A stretch of DNA of 10,688 nt from Shimia sp041624275. Its GTDB lineage: Bacteria; Pseudomonadota; Alphaproteobacteria; Rhodobacterales; Rhodobacteraceae. The translations under genes were made by a program, and so were the position numbers. The first letter of the stretch is position 1, and the number at the start of each line of letters is the position of its first letter. Positions 5,821-10,688 of this stretch are shown in pieces. Under the pieces are notes generated by a model, which saw nothing but the letters and a program-made list of their open reading frames with translations, made no database searches and was not told the origin of the DNA. The DNA lies in the NCBI RefSeq assembly GCF_041624275.1, contig NZ_JBFJVE010000101.1, forward strand, positions 1 to 10,688, in the 5' to 3' direction.

Positions 5821-7140
5821 TCAGCTTTCGCGGAAGGCACGCGAGAAATATTCCGACAGCGGTTTCAGCAGATAGGCCATCGGGCTGCGCTCGTCGGTTT
5901 TCAGGAACACCTGCACCGGCATCCCCGGGATCAGCGCCAGCCCCTCGGGCAGGGGCGTGGCCTGATCGGGGTTCAGCGTCACCTCGACCTTGTAATAGCT
6001 GGCGCGGGTGGCCTCGTCCTGGAACACGTCGGCCGAGATCTTGGCCACCCGCCCCCAGAGCGCGGGCATGTTGCGCTGGTCGAAGGGCAGCACCTGCAAC
6101 GAGACGTCCTGCCCGAGATAGATCTGGTCGATGTGCAGCGACGGCACCTGGGTGGCGATGATCAGCGGGCGGTCCATCGGCACCACGTAGAGCACCGGGT
6201 CGGCGGGGCGGATCACCGCCCCCTCGCCGAAGACCTGAAGCCCGAAGACGACCCCGGCGACCGGCGCCCGGATGTCGAGCCGCGACAGTCTTTCGTGCAG
6301 CGCCCGGCGCTGCTCGGCCAGTTCGCGTTCGCTGTTCTGCAAATCGCGCAGCTGCAAGATGGCCTCTTCGCGGCGCTGGGTGTCGCGCTGGGTGATGGTG
6401 ATGTCGATCTCGGTGATGCGCCCGGCGGCCTGGGCGCGGGTCGCGGTCAGCTCGCCGACGCGGCCGCTCAGGCTGGCCTGTTCGCGTTGCAGCGCCAGCA
6501 CCCGGCTGGCCTGGGCCAGCCCCTTGTCGAGCAGCTGGCGCTGGTCGGCCAGCTCCTCTTCGATCAGCCGCAGCTGGGTTCCGAGCGCCGTGCGCTGGGC
6601 CTCGATGCCGCCGATCTGGTCGCCGATCTGGGCACGGCGTTTCTGCAGTTGCGCGCGTTCGTTCTGCCACGACTGGACGCCGGCCTCGAACAGGCGCTGC
6701 TGCCCGTCCATGATGTCGGCATAGACCGGGTCGCCGCGCAGCGCCGCCAGCGCCGCGTCGAAGGTGATCGCCGTGGCGCCGTCGCGCTCGGCCTCGAGCC
6801 TTCCGCGCCGGGCGAGAAGCTCGAAATAGTTGCTTTCGGTGATCGCCAATTGCGAGGCCAGCCGCGTGGCGTCGAGCCGGATCAGCACCTCGTCGGCGGC
6901 GACGCGGTCGCCCTCTTCGACCAGGATCGCATCGACGACGCCGCCGTCGGGGTGCTGCACCACCTGCCGGTTGCGCGCCACCTCGATGCGGCCCTCGGCG
7001 ATGATGGCGCCGGCGATGCGCGAGGACACCGCCCAGTCGCCGAAGCCGCCGACCAGCACCACCAGCGCGAGAATGCCGAGGATCAGCGGCTTGCGGGCCG
7101 ACCATTGCGGCGCCATCGAGGGCGGCTGAGATGGGGTCAT
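5821..7140 (-). CDS. HlyD/PrtE-type periplasmic adaptor of a type I secretion system
   Basis: A 439-residue membrane-fusion protein. It has a short cytoplasmic N-terminus, one membrane helix at about 18-34 (PLILGILALVVLVGGFG), a lipoyl/barrel-sandwich half at about 59-90 (QVVQHPDGGVVDAILVEEG and following), a long helical hairpin with heptad-like Glu/Arg/Leu/Ala content from about 95 to 270, and a C-terminal beta domain ending KPLSEYFSRAFRES. Such adaptors link an inner-membrane ABC exporter to TolC. The start is the ATG at 7138-7140: it has a strong Shine-Dalgarno (GGGAGG, six bases upstream) and its ATGA overlaps the ABC gene stop. The frame stays open to 7413, but that extension lies inside the ABC gene and is Arg/Pro-rich. 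No TolC or secreted substrate is in the window. Confidence 0.92.
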   Translation of the reverse strand: MTPSQPPSMAPQWSARKPLILGILALVVLVGGFGDWAVSSRIAGAIIAEGRIEVARNRQVVQHPDGGVVDAILVEEGDRVAADEVLIRLDATRLASQLAITESNYFELLARRGRLEAERDGATAITFDAALAALRGDPVYADIMDGQQRLFEAGVQSWQNERAQLQKRRAQIGDQIGGIEAQRTALGTQLRLIEEELADQRQLLDKGLAQASRVLALQREQASLSGRVGELTATRAQAAGRITEIDITITQRDTQRREEAILQLRDLQNSERELAEQRRALHERLSRLDIRAPVAGVVFGLQVFGEGAVIRPADPVLYVVPMDRPLIIATQVPSLHIDQIYLGQDVSLQVLPFDQRNMPALWGRVAKISADVFQDEATRASYYKVEVTLNPDQATPLPEGLALIPGMPVQVFLKTDERSPMAYLLKPLSEYFSRAFRES

Positions 7141-8870
7141 TGCATGCCTCCCTGTCCGGTCGATTTGCGGATCGCCTGATGATTGGCGACGATCTCTTTC
7201 AGCACCTCGTCGCGCGGCCCGAAGGCGCGGCGCTGGCCGTCCTCGAGCATCAACAGCAGGTCGCATTCCTGGATCGCCGCCGGGCGATGGGCCATGATGA
7301 GCACCGATTTCCCGGCCTTCTTCAGGCTGCGGATCGCCCCGTTCAGCGCCTCGGAGCCGGGGTTGTCGAGGTTGGAGTTGGGCTCGTCCAGGATCAGGAT
7401 CACCGGGTCGCAATAGAGCGCCCGCGCCAGCCCGATGCGCTGGATCTGGCCGCCCGACAGGCTGCCGCCATGGGCGCTGACACGGGTGTCATAGCCCTCG
7501 GGCAGTTTCAGGATCATCTCATGCGCCCCGGCCATCTGCGCCGCCGCCACCACCCGCTGCGAGTCGGGGCGGGTCGTCATGCGGGCGATGTTCTCGGCGA
7601 TGGTGCCGTCGAAAAGCTGCACCCGCTGCGGCAGGTAGCCGATGTACTGGCCAAGGCGGTCGGGGTCGTATTGCTCGAGCGGGGCGCCGCCGAGCCGCAC
7701 CTTGCCCCCCGCCGGGCGCCACAGTCCGGTCAGCGCCCGTGCCAGGGTCGACTTGCCGGCGCCCGAGGGGCCGATCACCCCCAGCGCCTGTCCGGGGCCA
7801 AGGTCGAAGCTGACCAGCCGCAGCGCCGCCTGGGTGGCGCCGGGCGGCACCACCACCAGTTTCTGAACCTGAAGCCGCGCCTCGGGATGCGGCAGCTCGG
7901 TGCGCGGCGCCTCGACCGGAACCGCGCCCAGCAGGGTGGCCAGCCGGTCCCAGCTGCGCCCGGCCTGTTGCAGCTGCGGCCACTGGCCGACCAGCTGTTC
8001 GACCGGGGCCAGCGCCCGCCCCAGCAGGATCGAACCGGCGATCATCGCGCCGGGGGTCAGCTCTTCGGCCAGCACCAGCCAGGCCCCGAGCCCCAGCATC
8101 GCCGATTGCAGCAGCAGCCGGAAGGTGCGGGTGGTGGTGCTGAAGCCGCCCCTGAGGTCGCCGGCGACGGCCTGTTTGCGAAGCGCTTCCAGCCGCGCCG
8201 CCTGCCAGCGCTCGTGGGTGCCGGCGCGCAGCCCCAGCGACCGGATCATCTCGGCCTCTTCATGGACCAGCGCGCGGCGGGTCTCGGCCTGGCGCAGCGC
8301 GCCCGAGGCCTCCTGCACCGGGTTGCGGGTGAGCAGCTGGTTGATCACCGCCACCAGGATCAGCACCGCGCCGCCGGCCACCGCCAGCGCCCCGAGCCAG
8401 GGGTGAAACAGGGCGATACCGATCAGGAAGACCGGCGTCCAGGGCAGGTCGAACAGCGCCAGCGCCACCGGCGCCGAGATCATCTTCCACAGCGTGTCGA
8501 GGTTGTAGAACCCGCTCTGGCCGGCTTTTTCGGCCGGCCCCGGGCCGCTTTTGACCACCGCGTCGAAGACCCGCCGGTCCAGCCCCGAGACAAAGCGCAG
8601 CCCGGCGCGTTCCAGCACCCGGCCACGGGCGAAATCCAGCAGCCCCATGATGCCATAGAGGAACAGCACCAGCAGCGACAGCGCCAGGAGGGTCTCGATC
8701 GAGCGGCTGCCCAGCACCCGGTCATAGACCTGAAGCATGTAAAGCGGGCCGGTCAGCATCAGCGCATTGGCAAAGAAACTGAAGATCCAGATGGCCCAGA
8801 ACAGGCCCCGGTTGCGGCGCAGGGCCTGCCTGAGTTCGGCGCGGCCGGCTTGTGAAATGTCTTGAGCCAT
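7137..8870 (-). CDS. Type I secretion permease/ATPase, PrtD-type ABC transporter
   Basis: A 577-residue fused exporter: membrane helices in the first half (for example FWAIWIFSFFANALMLTG, LLALSLLVLFLYGIMGLL and LALFDLPWTPVFLIGIALF), then a nucleotide-binding domain with Walker A GPSGAGKST (367-375), the signature LSGGQ (471-475), Walker B VILILDEP with the catalytic Glu (496), and the H-loop MAHRP (His528). The DEPNSNLD wording and the start (LRRNRGLFWAIWIFSFFANA) are typical of the PrtD group. There is no N-terminal C39 peptidase-like domain, so it should export proteins with an uncleaved C-terminal signal, as RTX proteases and their relatives have. The start is uncertain: ATG 8868-8870 lacks a good Shine-Dalgarno; a TTG at 8886-8888 would add six residues. 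It is divergent from the mlaA unit. Confidence 0.92.
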   Translation of the reverse strand: MAQDISQAGRAELRQALRRNRGLFWAIWIFSFFANALMLTGPLYMLQVYDRVLGSRSIETLLALSLLVLFLYGIMGLLDFARGRVLERAGLRFVSGLDRRVFDAVVKSGPGPAEKAGQSGFYNLDTLWKMISAPVALALFDLPWTPVFLIGIALFHPWLGALAVAGGAVLILVAVINQLLTRNPVQEASGALRQAETRRALVHEEAEMIRSLGLRAGTHERWQAARLEALRKQAVAGDLRGGFSTTTRTFRLLLQSAMLGLGAWLVLAEELTPGAMIAGSILLGRALAPVEQLVGQWPQLQQAGRSWDRLATLLGAVPVEAPRTELPHPEARLQVQKLVVVPPGATQAALRLVSFDLGPGQALGVIGPSGAGKSTLARALTGLWRPAGGKVRLGGAPLEQYDPDRLGQYIGYLPQRVQLFDGTIAENIARMTTRPDSQRVVAAAQMAGAHEMILKLPEGYDTRVSAHGGSLSGGQIQRIGLARALYCDPVILILDEPNSNLDNPGSEALNGAIRSLKKAGKSVLIMAHRPAAIQECDLLLMLEDGQRRAFGPRDEVLKEIVANHQAIRKSTGQGGMQ

Positions 8871-8937
8871 GATGGGTGCTGTGATCAATCCTGTGACTGG
8901 CGGAAATGCGCCGGGAAGGGGGCGGCAATTTGTTTCA

Positions 8938-8952
8938 CATCTGCCACAGATG
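8938..8952. promoter_or_regulatory. Palindrome CATCTG-CCA-CAGATG, possible operator
   Basis: The two six-base arms are perfectly inverted around a CCA centre, 68 bases upstream of the ABC start and about 100 bases upstream of the mlaA start. Its size and position suit a dimeric repressor or activator, but it matches no regulator site I can name. It could also be a short hairpin in the ABC leader. Confidence 0.35.
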
Positions 8953-8973
8953 CCCGTTTATGGCCACCGGCAG

Positions 8974-9001
8974 TTGGGTCCCTGCCGCATATTGGTCTAA
9001 A
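8974..9001 (+). promoter_or_regulatory. Possible promoter for mlaA-mlaC
   Basis: TTGGGT (8974-8979) and TCTAAA (8996-9001) are 16 bases apart and each matches the sigma-70 consensus at four of six positions. Transcription would start near 9008, giving a 40-base leader before the proposed TTG start. The direct repeat TGATACG begins right at that point and could bind a regulator. By-eye prediction. Confidence 0.3.
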
Positions 9002-9049
9002 TGCTTTGATACGTCGTGAACCTGATACGCTGAAAACCCGAGTCTCGCA

Positions 9050-9829
9050 TTGCCGGTTGCATTTGTAAAACGATTCAAGCTCGGCCCGGTCCTGCCGGTC
9101 CTTTGTGCTGCGCTGCTGGTTGCGGCCTGCGCCGGTGATCCGGCCGGCCCCGGGGCAGCGGGCTACAACGATCCGCATGAAGAGGCGAACCGCCGGGTCC
9201 ACCAGTTCAACAAAGGCATCGACCGGGCGCTGATCGATCCGGTGGCCGAGGGCTACGGCGAAGCCACCACCGGCGACATGCGCCAGGTGGTGGGCAATTT
9301 CGCCTCGCACCTGAGCCTGCCCAACGACGTCATCAACAACCTGCTGCAGGGCGATGTCGAGGCGGCGGTGCAGAACAGTGGCCGTTTCGTGGTCAACACG
9401 CTGATCGGCTTTGCCGGGCTGCTCGACCCGGCCTCGCAGATGAACATGCCCCGCGAACGCGCCGATTTCGGCCAGACCCTGCATGTCTGGGGCGCCGCCG
9501 AGGGCGCCTATGTCGAACTGCCCTTCTGGGGTCCGTCGACGACCCGCGACACGGTCGGCATCGCCGTCGACCTGGTGCTTGATCCCTTTGTGCTGCTGTC
9601 CCAGCCCGAATCCCTGATCGGCACCGCCGCCTATGTGCTGGACGCGATGGGCAACCGCTATGAATACGATGCCACGGTCGAGTCGGTGCTGCATGACAGC
9701 GCCGACAGCTATGCGCAGGCGCGCAGCATCTACCTGCAAAACCGTCGCTTCGAGCTTGGAATGGGCGCCGAGGACGCCTATCTCGATCCCTATCTGGATG
9801 CCTATTCCGACCCCTACGAGGATTTCTGA
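9050..9829 (+). CDS. mlaA: MlaA/VacJ-family outer-membrane phospholipid-transport lipoprotein
   Basis: A 259-residue lipoprotein. A basic, hydrophobic signal leads to the lipobox VAAC, with Cys27 as the lipidated residue. The MlaA domain follows: NDPHEEANRRVHQFNKGID (40-58), QNSGRFVVNTLIGFAGLLDP (108-127), and DFGQTLHVWG with VELPFWGPSTTRDTVG (139-170). MlaA sits in the inner leaflet of the outer membrane and removes misplaced phospholipids from the outer leaflet, handing them to MlaC. The start is TTG 9050: an in-frame stop at 9023-9025 and the absence of ATG or GTG in between leave no better choice, and a start further in would spoil the signal peptide. No good Shine-Dalgarno is seen. The C-terminus is a four-residue repeat tail (see separate entry). 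It is one base upstream of mlaC. Confidence 0.92.
   Translation: MPVAFVKRFKLGPVLPVLCAALLVAACAGDPAGPGAAGYNDPHEEANRRVHQFNKGIDRALIDPVAEGYGEATTGDMRQVVGNFASHLSLPNDVINNLLQGDVEAAVQNSGRFVVNTLIGFAGLLDPASQMNMPRERADFGQTLHVWGAAEGAYVELPFWGPSTTRDTVGIAVDLVLDPFVLLSQPESLIGTAAYVLDAMGNRYEYDATVESVLHDSADSYAQARSIYLQNRRFELGMGAEDAYLDPYLDAYSDPYEDF
9773..9826 (+). repeat. Four-residue repeat tail at the C-terminus of MlaA
   Basis: The last 18 residues (242-259) read DAYL, DPYL, DAYS, DPYE, DF: four copies of Asp-(Ala/Pro)-Tyr-X and a final Asp-Phe. The DNA copies are not identical (GAC/GAT, TAT/TAC and different fourth codons), so the pattern is not a recent slippage product. It is acidic and aromatic, and lies beyond the conserved MlaA domain. 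Confidence 0.8.
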
Positions 9830-9830
9830 G

Positions 9831-10424
9831 ATGAACCGCCGTGGATTTCTGGGGGCGCTGTCCGCCCTGTCCCTGACCGCGTCGCTGCCCGGCGCGGCGC
9901 TGGCGATGACCGATGCCCAGGCCCGGGCGCTGGTGGATGCCGCCGTCGCCGACATCAACAAGGTGATCGCCTCGGGCAAGTCGCTCGACGCGATGATCCG
10001 CGACTTCGAGCGCATCTTCGTCAAATACGGCGATGTGCCGATCATCGCCCGCTCGGCGCTGGGCGTCGACGCGCGCCGCGCCTCTCCGGCGCAGCTCAAT
10101 GCCTATACGGCGGCCTTCCAGGGCTATATCGCGCGCAAGTACGGCCGCCGCTTCGAGGAATTCGTCGGCGGCCGGATCGAGGTCGAGGCCGCGCGCAGGG
10201 TCAAGAGCTTCCACGAGGTGCACACCAGGGCCTTCCTGCGCGGCGAGGCCCCCTTCGCGGTCGATTTCCTGGTCTCGGACAAGTCGGGCCGGCCGCGGTT
10301 TTTCGACATGATCATCGAGGGCATCAGCCTGCGGATCTCGGAAAAGGAAGAGATCGGCGCCATGCTCGATGCCCGCAACGGCGACATCGCCCTGCTGACC
10401 GAAGACCTGAAACGCGCCGGCTGA
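9831..10424 (+). CDS. mlaC: MlaC/Ttg2D-family periplasmic phospholipid-binding protein with Tat-type signal
   Basis: A 197-residue protein of the MlaC (Ttg2D, PF05494) family. Family-like blocks include FERIFVKYGDVPIIARSALG (59-78), AFQGYIARKYGRRFEEFVGG (95-114), and FFDMIIEGISLRISEKEEIG near the end. MlaC ferries phospholipid across the periplasm between the MlaA complex and the inner-membrane MlaFEDB transporter, which is not in this window. The N-terminus MNRRGFLGALSALSLTASLP, ending at GAALA about residue 25, has the twin-arginine pattern RRxFL, so export may use Tat rather than Sec. The ATG is one base after the mlaA stop, with GAGGA eight bases upstream inside the mlaA end, so the two are co-transcribed and probably coupled. 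The length is slightly short but complete. Confidence 0.9.
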   Translation: MNRRGFLGALSALSLTASLPGAALAMTDAQARALVDAAVADINKVIASGKSLDAMIRDFERIFVKYGDVPIIARSALGVDARRASPAQLNAYTAAFQGYIARKYGRRFEEFVGGRIEVEAARRVKSFHEVHTRAFLRGEAPFAVDFLVSDKSGRPRFFDMIIEGISLRISEKEEIGAMLDARNGDIALLTEDLKRAG

Positions 10425-10451
10425 TCGCGGCGGCGGGGCGGGCGCGGTCAG
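10421..10451. terminator. Hairpin spanning the stop codons of two convergent genes
   Basis: CTGATCGCG (10421-10429) pairs with CGCGGTCAG (10443-10451): nine base pairs with one T-G wobble and a 13-base G-rich loop. The left arm contains the mlaC TGA and the right arm contains the TGA (read as TCA) of the opposing penicillin-binding protein gene. The stops are only 23 bases apart. No U-tract follows on either strand, so its terminator role is inferred from position. Confidence 0.4.
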
Positions 10452-10688
10452 CGGCTGCCGAAGATGTCGCGCAGCAGATCGTTCACCGCATCCTCGATCA
10501 CGTCTCCCGGCCGCTTGCGCCGGGCCGGCGGCGCCGGCGCGACCGGCTTGGGCTGCGGCACGAAGGCGGGCAGGGGCGTGGGCGTCAGACCCTCGTGCAC
10601 CCGCCGCATCACCTCGTGCCAGATCTCGGCCGGCAGGCCGCTGCCGGTGACCCCGGTGAGCGGCGTGTTGTCGTCATAGCCCATCCAC
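10448..10688 (-). CDS. Class A penicillin-binding protein (transglycosylase/transpeptidase), C-terminal fragment
   Basis: The last 79 complete codons of a gene that starts beyond the right edge. The sequence WMGYDDNTPLTGVTGSGLPA followed by EIWHEVM matches the end of the transpeptidase domain in PBP1A-like bifunctional peptidoglycan synthases, where a W-G-DD-N-P...TGG.LPA.IW pattern is standard. After it comes a Pro-rich linker (TPTPLPAFVPQPKPVAPAPP), a basic patch (ARRKRPGDV), and a short hydrophobic/acidic helix ending LLRDIFGSR. The full protein would be anchored in the inner membrane and polymerise and crosslink glycan strands in the periplasm. The catalytic serine and glycosyltransferase domain lie outside the window, so subtype cannot be set. 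It is convergent with mlaC. Confidence 0.82.
   Translation of the reverse strand, partial: WMGYDDNTPLTGVTGSGLPAEIWHEVMRRVHEGLTPTPLPAFVPQPKPVAPAPPARRKRPGDVIEDAVNDLLRDIFGSR

Larger units (their letters stand above)
8871..9049. promoter_or_regulatory. Divergent control region between the secretion genes and mlaA
   Basis: This 179-base gap must drive the ABC-HlyD pair leftward and the mlaA-mlaC pair rightward. It is more A/T-rich than the surrounding genes. It contains a perfect inverted repeat at 8938-8952, a possible rightward promoter at 8974-9001, and the direct repeat TGATACG at 9007-9013 and 9023-9029. I could not pick out a convincing leftward promoter. Confidence 0.55.

Noticed and set aside
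5788..7179. 463-codon plus-strand open frame
   Set aside because: It is antisense to hlyD; Gln/His/Asp-rich low-complexity content typical of a shadow frame.
7141..7413. 91-codon N-terminal extension of HlyD
   Set aside because: It lies in the end of the ABC gene out of frame; the ATG at 7140 has a strong GGGAGG site and an ATGA overlap.
7131..8855. 574-codon plus-strand open frame opposite the ABC gene
   Set aside because: The minus-strand frame has Walker A, signature, Walker B and H-loop in order; the plus frame is His/Gln/Arg-rich and matches nothing.
8885..10099. 404-codon minus-strand open frame across mlaA and mlaC
   Set aside because: It is antisense to two well-supported genes; its regular Gly-Ile stretch is simply the complement of the MlaA repeat tail.
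1..10688. Mobile element, prophage, toxin-antitoxin or CRISPR content
   Set aside because: No transposase, integrase, terminal inverted repeats, spacer-repeat array or small toxin-like gene pair was seen, and base composition is even.

Overview
The window looks like core chromosome of an alphaproteobacterium, most likely a member of the Rhodobacteraceae. The GC content is high throughout, third codon positions are G/C-rich, and the gene families are typical of that group: a COG3146 N-acyltransferase beside a RidA protein and a glycerophosphodiesterase, a MlaA-MlaC pair, and a GC hairpin followed by a CCCGGAGTATTT motif that I remember as common between Rhodobacteraceae genes. No rRNA, tRNA, CRISPR array, insertion sequence, integrase or phage gene was seen.

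Layout. 1-130 (+) is the end of a type I methionine aminopeptidase. 131-552 has no convincing gene; it holds the family repeat and a run of possible hairpins. 553-2333 (-) is a two-gene unit in which a ferredoxin-reductase-type flavoprotein overlaps rsmD (16S rRNA G966 methyltransferase) by ATGA. A 77-base divergent promoter region separates it from a Prx5-type peroxiredoxin at 2411-2908 (+). A strong hairpin lies between this gene and the convergent next unit. 2976-5736 (-) is a four-gene unit read ridA, glycerophosphodiester phosphodiesterase, FemAB/COG3146 acyltransferase, pterin-4a-carbinolamine dehydratase. Upstream of it on the same strand, 5821-8870 (-), is a type I secretion pair: a PrtD-type ABC permease/ATPase followed by its HlyD-type adaptor. 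8871-9049 is a second divergent regulatory region. 9050-10424 (+) is a MlaA lipoprotein and MlaC substrate-binding protein pair. 10448-10688 (-) is the C-terminus of a class A penicillin-binding protein that runs off the window.

How the genes fit together. The right half is largely about the cell envelope: retrograde phospholipid transport (MlaA/MlaC), a secretion channel without a visible cargo or TolC gene, and a peptidoglycan synthase. The middle operon mixes metabolite repair (RidA, carbinolamine dehydratase) with phospholipid head-group salvage. The left part combines redox enzymes (flavoprotein, peroxiredoxin) with rRNA methylation and N-terminal methionine removal. ATGA overlaps at three junctions (flavoprotein/rsmD, acyltransferase/dehydratase, ABC/HlyD) indicate translational coupling.

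I found no clear new defence system or mobile element. The points most worth a second look are the unassigned, hairpin-rich 131-552 region, the flavoprotein-peroxiredoxin divergent pair, the secretion pair without a cargo, the four-residue repeat tail on MlaA, the Tat-type signal on MlaC, and the hairpins between convergent genes.
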